Shown: one piece after another, positions 50,289 through 61,687 of the stretch
Layout: every line of letters starts with the position of its first letter
Position numbering within the stretch: position 1 is the first letter of the stretch
Assembly (NCBI RefSeq): GCF_041438865.1
Contig: NZ_CP109450.1
Coordinates: 4,733,001-4,797,000, forward strand
Source of the DNA: Streptomyces sp. NBC_01471
Lineage (GTDB): Bacteria > Actinomycetota > Actinomycetes > Streptomycetales > Streptomycetaceae
Direction of reading: 5' to 3'
Length of the DNA stretch: 64,000 nucleotides
Notes under the pieces: model-generated
Databases searched by the model: none
Told to the model about the DNA's origin: nothing
What the model saw: the letters and a program-made list of their open reading frames with translations, nothing else
Position numbers and translations under genes: made by a program

Positions 50289-51230
50289 GTGACAGGAATG
50301 CTGGTACTCGCAGGGACCCCCATCGGTGACGTGTCGGACGCGCCGCCCCGGCTCGCCGAGGAGCTGGCGACGGCCGATGTCGTCGCCGCCGAGGACACCC
50401 GGCGGCTGCGCCGGCTGACCCAGGCGCTCGGCGTCCAGACGACGGGACGCGTCGTCTCGTACTTCGAGGGCAATGAGTCGGCCCGCACCCCGGAGCTGGT
50501 CGAGGCGCTGACCGGCGGGGCGCGGGTGCTGCTGGTCACGGACGCGGGGATGCCGTCGGTCTCCGACCCCGGCTACCGGCTGGTCGCCGCGTGCGTGGAG
50601 CAGGACATCAAGGTCACGGCGGTCCCCGGCCCGTCCGCCGTGCTGACCGCGCTGGCGCTCTCCGGGCTGCCGGTGGACCGCTTCTGCTTCGAGGGCTTCC
50701 TGCCGCGCAAGGCGGGCGAGCGGCTCGGCAGGCTCCGCGAGGTCGCGGCCGAGCGCCGGACGCTGGTGTACTTCGAGGCCCCGCACCGGCTGGACGACAC
50801 CCTCGCCGCGATGGCGGAGGTCTTCGGCGACGACCGCAGGGCGGCGGTCTGCCGTGAGCTGACCAAGACGTACGAGGAAGTGAAGCGCGGGGGGCTGAAG
50901 GCGCTCGCCGAGTGGGCGGCGGAGGGCGTACGGGGCGAGATCACGGTCGTGGTCGAGGGCGCCCCCGACACCGGGCCGGAGGAGCTCGACCCCGCCGAGC
51001 TGGTGCGCAGGGTGCAGGTGCGCGAGGAGGCGGGGGAGCGGCGCAAGGAGGCCATCGCCGCGGTCGCCGCCGACGCGGGGCTGCCCAAGCGCGAGGTGTT
51101 CGACGCGGTGGTCGCGGCCAAGAACGCGGCCAGGGACGCGGCCAAGGACTCGGCGAAGGGCACAGCCAAAGACGCAGCCAAAGACGCAGCCAAAGACGCA
51201 GCAAAGGACCGTGGCCCGCACGGCTCCTGA
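50289..51230 (+). CDS. rsmI: 16S rRNA (cytidine-2'-O)-methyltransferase RsmI
   Basis: 313 residues. SAM-dependent tetrapyrrole-methylase fold that modifies C1402 of 16S rRNA. LVLAGTPIGDVSDAPPRLAEELATADVVAAEDTRR, VTDAGMPSVSDPGYRLV and VPGPSAVLTALALSGLP are diagnostic. The usual LATPIGN start is LAGTPIGD. The C-terminus ends in a low-complexity AAKD repeat (about 280-308) encoded by near-identical 12-base units, probably a disordered basic/acidic tail. GTG start; an ATG nine bases later is possible. Confidence 0.94.
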   Translation: MTGMLVLAGTPIGDVSDAPPRLAEELATADVVAAEDTRRLRRLTQALGVQTTGRVVSYFEGNESARTPELVEALTGGARVLLVTDAGMPSVSDPGYRLVAACVEQDIKVTAVPGPSAVLTALALSGLPVDRFCFEGFLPRKAGERLGRLREVAAERRTLVYFEAPHRLDDTLAAMAEVFGDDRRAAVCRELTKTYEEVKRGGLKALAEWAAEGVRGEITVVVEGAPDTGPEELDPAELVRRVQVREEAGERRKEAIAAVAADAGLPKREVFDAVVAAKNAARDAAKDSAKGTAKDAAKDAAKDAAKDRGPHGS

Positions 51231-51449
51231 GGGTGCGCGAGCGGCTGCGGGCGGTGGCCGTGCGGCGCCGGACGGGACCCTGTGCCACCGGGAGGTAAAG
51301 GACCCGCGCGCTTGGCAAAGCGGGCAACGTGATCACGGGGCCTTAGGCCACGAGCAGGCCAAAACCGGTCCAATAGTAGGCAGCACCTGATGCATTCCGG
51401 GACCCGGAGGCGTCCACTGGGAAGTGGGACGGAATCGCCCCACGGAAGG

Positions 51450-51466
51450 CTTGTCCGTCGGACAAG
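51450..51466. promoter_or_regulatory. Inverted repeat abutting the ribosome site of the zinc-ribbon gene
   Basis: CTTGTCC-GTC-GGACAAG, perfect 7-bp arms, ending directly at the AGGAG ribosome site (51467). It could be an operator or an mRNA hairpin that affects translation of the next gene. Confidence 0.5.
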
Positions 51467-51476
51467 AGGAGCTGGC

Positions 51477-51902
51477 ATGAGTGAGATAGTTGAAAGCACC
51501 GCCCACGAGGCGTATTCCTTCGCCTGTATGCGGTGTGGTCATGGCTGGGAGCAGGCGTACGAGATAGAGCACCACGTAGGCGCTTCCGGTGAGAACTTTG
51601 TCGTATACCGCGCTGACGGCGACCGGGTGCCATCGCCGCTTTCCAATCCGAGCTGTGTGAACTGCGGCGGTCACGTCGTACGCATCATGAGGTCTGGGCG
51701 GGTCTCATCGGTGCAGAATCTGCTCCACTACCCGAACAACGTCACGTCCCCCGCCGGTCCGGCCGGGGCGGACAGGGACACCGCACACCGGGGGACGGAC
51801 GCCGGGTCCGCAGCGACCGTGGGCGGGGCGACCCCCGCACCTGACGAGCACCACCACTGGCAGCTCCGGGATCTGCTGCACCCCTTCCAGCACCGCGGCT
51901 AG
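51477..51902 (+). CDS. Zinc-ribbon-like hypothetical protein
   Basis: 141 residues, ATG with AGAGGAG. CMRCGHGWEQAYEIEHH and NPSCVNCGGHVVRIM give two CxxC pairs, a zinc-ribbon pattern. The C-terminal 60 residues are Ala/Gly/Thr-rich with a final HHHWQLRDLLHPFQHRG. Function unknown; conserved position between rsmI and the TatD gene suggests a genuine backbone gene. Confidence 0.75.
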   Translation: MSEIVESTAHEAYSFACMRCGHGWEQAYEIEHHVGASGENFVVYRADGDRVPSPLSNPSCVNCGGHVVRIMRSGRVSSVQNLLHYPNNVTSPAGPAGADRDTAHRGTDAGSAATVGGATPAPDEHHHWQLRDLLHPFQHRG

Positions 51903-52000
51903 AGCGCCGCGCGCACCGCGTCCACCGCGGGTCGGGCCCTCGCGAGGCGGCCCTCCCCCAGCCCCAGGGGCTGGGAGGTGCCCCCATAAGATCGGGTGCC

Positions 52001-52882
52001 ATGAGCAAGGACACCGCGCCGCCGCTGCCCGCACCGCTCGCCGTGCCGGTGGCCGACTCGCACACCCATCTGGACATGCAGGACACCACCGTGGACGAGG
52101 CCCTGGCCAGGGCCTCGTCCGTCGGAGTGACCACCGTGGTCCAGGTGGGGTGCGACCTGAAGGGCTCCCGCTGGGCGGCCGAGACGGCCGCCGCGTACGA
52201 GAACGTGCACGCGGCGGTCGCCCTGCACCCGAACGAAGCGCCCCGCATCGTGCTGGGGGACAGTGACACCTGGTCGCGGCAGGAGGCCCGCGCCCCCGGC
52301 GGCGACGGCGCGCTGGACGAGGCGCTCGGCGAGATCGACCGGCTGGCCGGGCTCCCGCAGGTGCGGGCCGTCGGCGAGACCGGCCTCGACCACTTCCGGA
52401 CCGGGCCGGAGGGCGTGGCCGCCCAGGAGCGCTCGTTCCGGGCGCACATCGAGATGGCGAAAAGGCACGGCAAGGCGCTGGTTATTCACGACCGCGAGGC
52501 CCACGCCGATGTACTCCGCATTCTGGCGGAGGAGGGGGCGCCGGACCGGACCGTATTCCACTGCTATTCCGGTGACGCCGAAATGGCCGAAGTCTGCGCG
52601 GCCCGCGGCTATTTCATGTCCTTCGCCGGGAACATGACGTTCAAGAACGCCCAGCCGCTGCGTGACGCACTCGCCGTCGCCCCGCTGGAACTCGTCCTTG
52701 TCGAAACGGACGCGCCTTTTCTTACCCCCGCCCCCTATAGAGGACGGCCGAATGCGCCGTATCTCATTCCCGTGACGGTCCGGGCGATGGCGGCGGTGCG
52801 GAACACGGGTGAGGACGAACTGGCCGCCGCGATCATGGCCAACACGGTCCGGGCCTTCGGTCTCGACGGCGACACCGTGTGA
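52001..52882 (+). CDS. TatD-family metal-dependent hydrolase
   Basis: 293 residues. Metal ligands are visible: the HxH in DSHTHLDM, Glu in AVGETGLDHF, His in LVIHDREAHADVL, His in VFHCYSGD and Asp in LVETDAPFLTP. TatD proteins are 3'-5' DNases/RNases in DNA repair and turnover. It lies upstream of ksgA, a common bacterial order (tatD-rnmV-ksgA). Confidence 0.93.
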   Translation: MSKDTAPPLPAPLAVPVADSHTHLDMQDTTVDEALARASSVGVTTVVQVGCDLKGSRWAAETAAAYENVHAAVALHPNEAPRIVLGDSDTWSRQEARAPGGDGALDEALGEIDRLAGLPQVRAVGETGLDHFRTGPEGVAAQERSFRAHIEMAKRHGKALVIHDREAHADVLRILAEEGAPDRTVFHCYSGDAEMAEVCAARGYFMSFAGNMTFKNAQPLRDALAVAPLELVLVETDAPFLTPAPYRGRPNAPYLIPVTVRAMAAVRNTGEDELAAAIMANTVRAFGLDGDTV

Positions 52883-52968
52883 GACCGGCGTGAGCGTGAA
52901 GTGCGCCGTGCGAGCGGGGTGCGCGCCCAGCGCGCCCCGGGGCCTCCGCGCGGCCGTAGGCTTGACGG

Positions 52969-53877
52969 GTGAGCAGCACTGAACCCGAGGCATCCCCCCA
53001 GGCATCCGAAGTCTCCGACGCCCTGCTGGGCCCCGCCGACATCCGTGAACTGGCCACCGCGCTCGGCGTACGCCCGACGAAGCAGCGCGGCCAGAACTTC
53101 GTCATCGACGCCAACACGGTGCGCAGGATCGTCCGGACCGCCGAGGTGACCCGGGACGACGTGGTCGTGGAGGTGGGCCCCGGCCTCGGCTCGCTGACCC
53201 TGGCGCTCCTCGAAGCGGCCGACCGGCTGGTCGCCGTCGAGATCGACGACGTGCTGGCGGGCGCGCTGCCCGCGACGGTCGAGGCCAGGCTGCCCGCCCG
53301 CGCCGACCGCTTCACACTCGTCCACTCCGACGCGATGCAGGTCACCGAACTCCCCGGCCCGCCGCCCACGGCGCTGGTCGCGAACCTCCCGTACAACGTG
53401 GCGGTCCCCGTCCTCCTGACGATGCTGGCCCGGTTCCCCTCGATCGAGCGGACGCTGGTCATGGTCCAGGCGGAGGTCGCCGACCGGCTCGCGGCCGAAC
53501 CCGGCAACAAGGTGTACGGGGTGCCCTCGGTCAAGGCCAACTGGTACGCACACGTCAAGCGGGCCGGATCCATCGGCCGCAATGTGTTCTGGCCCGCGCC
53601 GAACGTCGATTCGGGCCTGGTGTCGATGGTCCGGCGCACCGAACCGGTCGCGACCACGGCCACCAGGGAAGAGGTCTTCGCGGTCGTCGACGCGGCGTTC
53701 GCCCAGCGCCGCAAGACCCTCCGCGCCGCGCTCGCCGGCTGGGCGGGGTCGGCGCCGGCGGCCGAGGCCGCACTGGTCGCCGCGGGGATCTCACCGCAGG
53801 CGCGCGGGGAGTCGCTGACGGTGGAGGAGTTCGCCCGGATCGCGGAGGGCAAGCAGGCGCCGGAGGACAAGGCATGA
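52969..53877 (+). CDS. rsmA: 16S rRNA dimethyladenosine transferase RsmA (KsgA)
   Basis: 302 residues from a GTG. Dimethylates A1518 and A1519 of 16S rRNA late in 30S assembly. KQRGQNFVIDANTVRRIV, the SAM motif VVEVGPGLGSLTLALLEAA, and the target motif NLPYNVAVPVL are all intact. It overlaps the ispE start by four bases, so the two are coupled. Confidence 0.96.
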   Translation: MSSTEPEASPQASEVSDALLGPADIRELATALGVRPTKQRGQNFVIDANTVRRIVRTAEVTRDDVVVEVGPGLGSLTLALLEAADRLVAVEIDDVLAGALPATVEARLPARADRFTLVHSDAMQVTELPGPPPTALVANLPYNVAVPVLLTMLARFPSIERTLVMVQAEVADRLAAEPGNKVYGVPSVKANWYAHVKRAGSIGRNVFWPAPNVDSGLVSMVRRTEPVATTATREEVFAVVDAAFAQRRKTLRAALAGWAGSAPAAEAALVAAGISPQARGESLTVEEFARIAEGKQAPEDKA

Positions 53878-54797
53878 CGGTCCATGACGGCACGGCGACG
53901 ACGGCGGGCGTCACCGTCCGCGTACCCGCCAAGGTCAACGTCCAGCTCGCGGTGGGTGGCGCGCGCCCCGACGGCTTCCACGACCTGGCCAATGTCTTCC
54001 TCGCGGTGTCGCTGTACGACGAGGTCACCGTCACCCCCGCCGACACCCTGCGCGTCACCTGCACCGGCCCCGACGCCGGGCTGGTCCCCCTGGACCGTAC
54101 GAATCTCGCGGCGCGGGCGGCCGAACTCCTCGCCGCCCGGTACGGCACCGAGCCCCGCGTGCACCTCCACATCGCCAAGGACATCCCCGTCGCGGGCGGT
54201 ATGGCGGGCGGCAGCGCGGACGGCGCGGGCGCCCTGCTGGCCTGCGACGCACTCTGGTCCACGGGCGCCTCGCGCGACGAACTCCTCAGTCTCTGCGCCG
54301 AGTTGGGCAGTGACGTGCCGTTCAGCCTGGTCGGCGGAGCGGCGCTCGGCACCGGCCGGGGCGAGCGGCTGACGCCGCTGGAGGTGGGCGGTCCGTTCCA
54401 CTGGGTGTTCGCGATGGCCGACGGAGGGCTCTCCACCCCGACGGTCTTCCGTGAGTTCGACCGCCTCACGCCCGGCGCCGGCCCGCCGCAGGCGTCACCG
54501 GCGCTGATCGCCGCGCTGCGCACCGGCGACACGGCGGCCCTGGCGGGCGCCCTGTCCAACGATCTCCAGCCGGCGGCGCTCTCGCTGCGCCCGTCCCTGG
54601 CGGACACCCTCGCGGCAGGCACCGCGGCCGGTGCGCTGGCCGCGCTGGTCTCCGGCTCCGGCCCGACGACGGCGTTCCTGGCGAAGGACGCGGACGCGGC
54701 GGAGCGGATCGCGGCGGAGCTGCCGGCATCGGGCACGTGCCGGTCCGCGCGGGTCGCGGTGTCGGGGGTGGCGGGGGCGACGGTCCTGCGGGGCTGA
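53874..54797 (+). CDS. ispE: 4-diphosphocytidyl-2-C-methyl-D-erythritol kinase IspE
   Basis: 307 residues. GHMP kinase of the MEP isoprenoid pathway. VRVPAKVNVQLAVGGARPDGFHDLANVFLAVSLYD carries the catalytic Lys/His region; the ATP loop is DIPVAGGMAGGSADGAGALLAC, with the conserved Asp in GSDVPFSLVGGAALGTGRGE. The C-terminal VSGSGPTTAFL is the third GHMP motif. Overlaps rsmA (ATGA). Confidence 0.96.
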   Translation: MTVHDGTATTAGVTVRVPAKVNVQLAVGGARPDGFHDLANVFLAVSLYDEVTVTPADTLRVTCTGPDAGLVPLDRTNLAARAAELLAARYGTEPRVHLHIAKDIPVAGGMAGGSADGAGALLACDALWSTGASRDELLSLCAELGSDVPFSLVGGAALGTGRGERLTPLEVGGPFHWVFAMADGGLSTPTVFREFDRLTPGAGPPQASPALIAALRTGDTAALAGALSNDLQPAALSLRPSLADTLAAGTAAGALAALVSGSGPTTAFLAKDADAAERIAAELPASGTCRSARVAVSGVAGATVLRG

Positions 54798-54889
54798 GCG
54801 CGGGGGAGCTGCTCCGGGGCAGCGGCCGCAGGTCCCACTGGCCAGGGCCAGTACGCTGGAGATCGATCACCCCCGTCTCTGGAGCGTCA

Positions 54890-56698
<1,809 letters not shown>

Positions 56699-56928
56699 TC
56701 CGGTGGCGGGACATCCATAACGGCGGCATCACAGCCCGGTTCTCCCTTGGGCACAGGGGCGGACCGGGCCCTCTCGCCATGTTCTCCGGGTGATACAAAG
56801 AACTCCCGCTCGACTGACGTTGATGTGTGGGATCCACACCCGATTCGCTCCTTTCCGGCGCTTATGGCTGCCGGAATTGCGGGGGAGGCCGGTCGGGCAG
56901 CGGACCCCGCGTAAAGAGGTATGTGCTG

Positions 56929-58737
56929 ATGACTCAGCCGCCCGACCAGCAGCCGCCGAAGGGCGGTTTCGGCGCTCCGCAGGACCCTCCGCCGGGTGGC
57001 TTCGGCGCCCCGCCGCCGCCCGCCCGGCCGCCGCAGATGCCGCCGCCGCCCCAGACACCGCCGGGGCAGCCGTCCGCACCCGCCCAGCCGCCGCAGGGAC
57101 CGCCGCAGGGACCGCCGTCCGGGCCGCAGCCCGGGTACGGATACCCGCAACAGGCCCCGCAGCAGCCGCAGCCCGGCCCCTACGGGTATCCGCAGCAGCC
57201 CGGTCCGTACGGGCAGCAGCCGCAGGGACCGTACGGCCAGCAGCAGGGCCCCTACGGCTACCCGCAGCAGCAGTACCCGGGCGCACCGGTCCCGCCGCAG
57301 GGCGGGGGCAAGAACCCCTTCAAGGGCAAGCCGGGCATCATCATCGGCGCGGCCGTCGCGGCGCTGCTCGTCATCGGTGGCGGGGTCTTCTTCGCCGTCA
57401 ACAGCGGTGACGGCGGCCGCGAGAAGCCGGTCGCGAGCGACAGCAAGAACACGGACGGCGATCCGCTGGCCTCCGCCAGTGCCGACCAGGACGACGGCAG
57501 CGGTGACGGGCGCGCGGGCGACGACAACCTCAACTCCGGCCGCAAGGCGGGTGAGGACAAGGTCCTGTGGCTGCAGACCAACAAGGTCGCGCTGCCGCGG
57601 GACGGCGCCCAGAACTACGGCATGTGGTTCTCCGGCGATGTCGTCGTGCGCGCCATGTACAAGACGGTCACCGCGTACGGGGTGAACGACGGCAAGGAGA
57701 AGTGGAGCGTGCCGGTACCGCACACGATCTGCGCGGCGCCCCGCCAGACCACTCCCGACAGCAAGATCGTCATCGCGTACAAGAGCAACGACACCGACAA
57801 GGCCGACTGCAACCAGATGCAGGCCATCGATCTGAAGACGGGCAAGGGCGGCTGGAAGAAGGAAATCCCGCAGGAGGGCAGCTTCGACATCATGAGCTCC
57901 CTGGAGCTGACGATCGCGGGCGACACCGTGACCGCCAGCCGGATGGGGCCCTCCAGCGCCTTCTCGGTCAGCGACGGGCACAAGATCTTCGGGCGGATGG
58001 CAGGCGCGTGCCAGCCGGACGCGTTCGCGGGCGGCGCCAAGCTGATCGCGGTCGAGTCGTGCACCAAGAACAACCAGCCGGACGCGTCCGAGCAGATGCA
58101 GGAGCTCGACCCGTCGACCGGCAAGTCCAGGTGGACGTTCCCGCTCCCCGCGGGCTGGCAGGTCAAGAAGGTCTACTCGCTCGACCCGCTGGTCATCTAC
58201 TCGACCAACGAGAAGAAGAAGTCCTGGAACATCTCCGTCCTCAAGCACGACGGAACCCGGCGCTCCCAGCTGACCACGAAGGACAGCTTCCAGCCCGAGT
58301 GCGGTCTGTCGATCATCGACCGTGACCTCCAGGGCTGTGTCGGCACGGCGGCCGACGCCAACACGCTGTATCTGCCGACCGAGGTGAAGAGCGGCGCGAA
58401 CGACGTGGTCGCGTTCGACCTGAACACCGGCAAGGAGAAGTGGCGGGCGCCCGCGGGCAGCGACCGTACGATGCTGCCGCTGCGGATGGACGGCCCCAAC
58501 CTCATCGCGTACAAGGAGCCCTCGTACGACGGCGGTGGCGCGGTCGTCAGCATTCCGTCGACGGGCGGCAAGGCGAGTGTGGTCCTCCAGAACCCGCAGT
58601 CGACGTCCAGCATCGAGAACTCCTTCTACTCGAAGCTGGTCGCCTATCAGGACGGCCGGTTCTTCCTGATGTCGGGCCAGGTCAGGGGAAAGAGGGGCGA
58701 CACCACCGAGAAGACGATGCTGGTCTTCGGCAAGTGA
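56929..58737 (+). CDS. Membrane-anchored PQQ-like beta-propeller protein, copy 1
   Basis: 602 residues. The ATG is chosen for its distance from GAGG at 56916. A Pro/Gly/Gln-rich cytoplasmic tail of about 125 residues (GFGAPP, PYGYPQQ repeats) leads to one membrane span (KPGIIIGAAVAALLVIGGGVFFAV). The extracellular part is a WD/PQQ-type propeller with repeats such as YGVNDGKEKWSVPVP, IDLKTGKGGWKKEIP, LDPSTGKSRWTFPLP and FDLNTGKEKWRAP. Its function is unknown. A homologous gene follows 43 bases later. Confidence 0.88.
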   Translation: MTQPPDQQPPKGGFGAPQDPPPGGFGAPPPPARPPQMPPPPQTPPGQPSAPAQPPQGPPQGPPSGPQPGYGYPQQAPQQPQPGPYGYPQQPGPYGQQPQGPYGQQQGPYGYPQQQYPGAPVPPQGGGKNPFKGKPGIIIGAAVAALLVIGGGVFFAVNSGDGGREKPVASDSKNTDGDPLASASADQDDGSGDGRAGDDNLNSGRKAGEDKVLWLQTNKVALPRDGAQNYGMWFSGDVVVRAMYKTVTAYGVNDGKEKWSVPVPHTICAAPRQTTPDSKIVIAYKSNDTDKADCNQMQAIDLKTGKGGWKKEIPQEGSFDIMSSLELTIAGDTVTASRMGPSSAFSVSDGHKIFGRMAGACQPDAFAGGAKLIAVESCTKNNQPDASEQMQELDPSTGKSRWTFPLPAGWQVKKVYSLDPLVIYSTNEKKKSWNISVLKHDGTRRSQLTTKDSFQPECGLSIIDRDLQGCVGTAADANTLYLPTEVKSGANDVVAFDLNTGKEKWRAPAGSDRTMLPLRMDGPNLIAYKEPSYDGGGAVVSIPSTGGKASVVLQNPQSTSSIENSFYSKLVAYQDGRFFLMSGQVRGKRGDTTEKTMLVFGK

Positions 58738-58780
58738 GCTGTCCCCGGATCCTCAACTCCCCCTCCTCGAAGGCAGAACG

Positions 58781-60724
58781 ATGAATCAGCCGCCACAGCC
58801 GCCCAACGGACCACCGCAGCCGCCCAACGGACCACCGCAGGGAGGGTTCGGCGCGTCCAAGGAGTCCCCGGCAGGCGGGTACGGTGCTCCGGCCCCAGCC
58901 CCGGCCCCGGCCCCGGCCCCGCCCGGGAACAATCCGCCCGCGAACACCCCGCCCGGCACCACCCCGCCGGTCCCGCCGCAGATGCCTTCCCGGGCACCGC
59001 AGACCCCGCCGGCACCGCAGACCCCGCCGCCCGCCGGTCCGCCGCAGACCCCGCCGGGTCAGCCGCAGGCCGGGCCCGCGCAGGGCGCGGTGTACGGCTA
59101 TCCGAATCCGCAGCAGTCGGACCAGCCCGGCTACGGCTATCCGCAGCAGCCGCCGCCGGGCGGCCCCGCGTACGGCTTCCCCCAGCAGCAACAGCCCGGC
59201 GTACCGGCGCACCCGTACCCGGCGAACCAGTACCCGACGGTGCCCATGCAGCCGCAGCACGGCGGCCTCGTGGGCGGCGGCACCGGTGGCGCGAAGTTCG
59301 GCATCAACGCGAAGATCATCACCTCCGCGGTCGTCGCCATCGTGCTGATCGTGGGTGCGGGCTTCGTCTACTCGTCCAGCAAGGGCGACAAGGAGCCCAA
59401 CGTGTCGAGCGCGGGCCCCACGGGCGGCGGCGGCAAGAACGGCTCCGGCACAGCGGGCGCCGGCGGCAAGGAGAAGGTGCCGGCCGACACCAACTCCAAG
59501 GTCCTCTTCCAGATGCCGGCCCCGAAGGTCAAGGACGTCACCGGCGTCAACGGGTCCTGGGCCACCGACAAGCTGTATGTGAAGTCCGGCGTCGACGCGG
59601 TCTACGGCTACGACGCGGTCAAGGGCACCCAGGTCTGGAAGCTTCCGCTGCCGGGCCCGCTCTGCGCCGCGACGAGCCACGTCAGCAAGGACGACAAGAC
59701 GGCCATCGCCTTCCAGCCGAAGGTGCCGACGAAGGCCAAGCCGTTCTGGGGCTGCTCGGAGGTCGCCGCGCTCGACCTCGACAGCGGCAAGCTGCTCTGG
59801 CAGAAGTCGTACAAGGACGGCGACCGCAAGGTCAGCGTCGACGAAGTCACCCTGGGCGGCGACACCGTCGCCACCGGCAGCACCAGCGGCGGCGCCGCGT
59901 GGGGCCTGGAGAAGGGCGAGCTGCGCTGGTCGCCCAAGGTCAGCACCGACCAGTGCGAGGACGCCGGATACGCCGGCGGAGCCACGGCCCTGGTCGCCGT
60001 CCGCAAGTGCGGCGACTACAGCAGCCCGCAGATCAGCGTTCAGAACCTGAACCCGAAGACGGGCGCGCCGCTCTCCACGTTCAAGATGCCGTCGGGTGTC
60101 GATTACGCCCACATCGTCTCCGCCGACCCGCTGGTCGTGGCCGCCGACGTCGGCGACACCGCGGGCGGCGGCATCTCGGACTACTTCTCCGTCGACGCGA
60201 AGTCCGGCAAGCTGCGCGCCCGGATCCCGGCCGAAGCGGACAAGTACGGCGGCAAGTGCGCCAGCACCGAGGTCGAGCAGTGCACCAACGTGGTCGCCGG
60301 CGACGGCCGGCTGTACGTCCCGACGGAGCAGCACGACGGTGTCGGTGACGCGGCCGGCCAGACCAACGAGATCGTCGCGTTCGACCTGGGCACCGGCAAG
60401 CCGGTCCCGGGCCGTGCCGACGCGGGTCCGGGCTACACGGCCTATCCCGTACGGATGGACGGCTCCAACGTCATCGCGTACAAGACGGGCCCGTACAACA
60501 AGGGCGGCCAGGTCGTCTCGGTCAACGGCTCCACCCTCAAGCAGACACTGCTGATGAACAACCCGGGCGACGAGTCGGTCCGCGGGGCCGAGTCCAGCTT
60601 CCTGCCCGACAGCGCCGAGATCCGGTTCACCGGCGGCCGGCTGTATCTGGCCGACGACACACTCAGCCAGTACACCTCCGACTCGGAGAAGCACTACCTG
60701 GCCATGGCGTTCGGCACGGGCTGA
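58781..60724 (+). CDS. Membrane-anchored PQQ-like beta-propeller protein, copy 2
   Basis: 647 residues. Same plan as the gene before it: a longer Pro-rich tail with PPQPPNGPPQ and PAPAPAPAP repeats, one span (AKIITSAVVAIVLIVGAGFVYSSS), then an extracellular propeller (YGYDAVKGTQVWKLPLP; LDLDSGKLLWQKSYKDGDR; FDLGTGKPVPG). The pair is a tandem duplication that has diverged. A 14-bp perfect hairpin (60752-60789) ends the unit. Confidence 0.88.
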   Translation: MNQPPQPPNGPPQPPNGPPQGGFGASKESPAGGYGAPAPAPAPAPAPPGNNPPANTPPGTTPPVPPQMPSRAPQTPPAPQTPPPAGPPQTPPGQPQAGPAQGAVYGYPNPQQSDQPGYGYPQQPPPGGPAYGFPQQQQPGVPAHPYPANQYPTVPMQPQHGGLVGGGTGGAKFGINAKIITSAVVAIVLIVGAGFVYSSSKGDKEPNVSSAGPTGGGGKNGSGTAGAGGKEKVPADTNSKVLFQMPAPKVKDVTGVNGSWATDKLYVKSGVDAVYGYDAVKGTQVWKLPLPGPLCAATSHVSKDDKTAIAFQPKVPTKAKPFWGCSEVAALDLDSGKLLWQKSYKDGDRKVSVDEVTLGGDTVATGSTSGGAAWGLEKGELRWSPKVSTDQCEDAGYAGGATALVAVRKCGDYSSPQISVQNLNPKTGAPLSTFKMPSGVDYAHIVSADPLVVAADVGDTAGGGISDYFSVDAKSGKLRARIPAEADKYGGKCASTEVEQCTNVVAGDGRLYVPTEQHDGVGDAAGQTNEIVAFDLGTGKPVPGRADAGPGYTAYPVRMDGSNVIAYKTGPYNKGGQVVSVNGSTLKQTLLMNNPGDESVRGAESSFLPDSAEIRFTGGRLYLADDTLSQYTSDSEKHYLAMAFGTG

Positions 60725-60751
60725 CCGCGGATCCGGGCTCTTCCCGGACAC

Positions 60752-60789
60752 CCGATGGGGGCGCCACCCGATGGCGGCGCCCCCATCGG
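60752..60789. terminator. Strong hairpin after the beta-propeller genes
   Basis: CCGATGGGGGCGCC, a ten-base loop, GGCGCCCCCATCGG: a 14-bp perfect stem 28 bases after the stop, a probable terminator. Confidence 0.85.
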
Positions 60790-60933
60790 CGTGCGCCGGG
60801 CACCCGCCGGCCCCAACGGGGCCTCCTACTATGGCCGTCCGGGGCGCGCGGCGCCGGACAAGCGTGTAACTTGCCGGGGCAGGAAAGCCGGTCCCGGGAG
60901 CGCTCCCGGCGTGGGGAACAGGGGGACTGCTCC

Positions 60934-61650
60934 ATGGGCGTGCGGCTCATGGTGGTCGACGACCACCGACTGCTCGCCGAGGCGCTCGCCTCGGCGCTGA
61001 GACTCCGCGGGCACCGGGTACTCGCCGCGGCCGCGCCCACCGGGGGCGCGGCCGACCTCGTGGTGAGCCGGGCGCCCGACGTCTGCCTGTTCGGGACGGC
61101 CGCGCCCGCCGAGCCCGGGGTCTTCGACCCGGTCGCGCGCATCAAGAAGGAACGGCCGCAGGTGTCCGTGGTGGTGCTCGGGCCGGTGCCCAACTCGCCC
61201 GGTATAGCAGCCGCGTTCGCTGCGGGCGCCTCCGGTTACGTACGCCACGACGAACGCATCGAGGGGGTCGAGCGGGCCATGGCACAGGCGTGCGCGGGGG
61301 AGACCGCGGTCGCGCCGCAGCTGCTGCGGGCCGTCTTCACCGAGCTGCTCAACCCGGTGGCGCAGCCGGACGACGAGGGGCAGCGGCTGCTGGGCCTGCT
61401 CACCCCGCGCGAGGTCGAGGTGCTGGTCCGGGTCGCGGAGGGCGAGGACACCCGGCTGATCGCGGCCGGGATGCGGATCGCGCCGAGCACCGCGCGTACG
61501 CATGTGCAGCGGGTCCTGGTGAAGCTGGAGGTCGGCTCCCGGCTGGAGGCGGCGGCGCTGGCGGCGCGCACCGGGCTGCTCGACCACGCGGCGGTACGGG
61601 CGCGGCCGGCCGGCCCCGGCACGCCGGAGGGGCCGGCCTCCACGGTGTGA
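60934..61650 (+). CDS. LuxR-type regulator with degenerate receiver domain
   Basis: 238 residues. The N-terminal 125 residues have the response-regulator fold (VRLMVVDDHRLLAEALASALRLRG). However, the phospho-acceptor Asp is replaced: the strand reads APDVCLFG, so residue 54 is Gly, and the usual Ser/Thr and Lys switch residues are absent (VVVLG; SGYVRHDE). The C-terminal LuxR helix-turn-helix is intact (LLTPREVEVLVRVAEGEDTRLIAAGMRIAPSTARTHVQRVLVKLEVGSRLEAAALA). No kinase is next to it. It must respond to something other than phosphorylation. Confidence 0.92.
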   Translation: MGVRLMVVDDHRLLAEALASALRLRGHRVLAAAAPTGGAADLVVSRAPDVCLFGTAAPAEPGVFDPVARIKKERPQVSVVVLGPVPNSPGIAAAFAAGASGYVRHDERIEGVERAMAQACAGETAVAPQLLRAVFTELLNPVAQPDDEGQRLLGLLTPREVEVLVRVAEGEDTRLIAAGMRIAPSTARTHVQRVLVKLEVGSRLEAAALAARTGLLDHAAVRARPAGPGTPEGPASTV

Positions 61651-61687
61651 AGTCCGGCCCCTCGGACGGCCGTCGCTGAGCTGTCCG

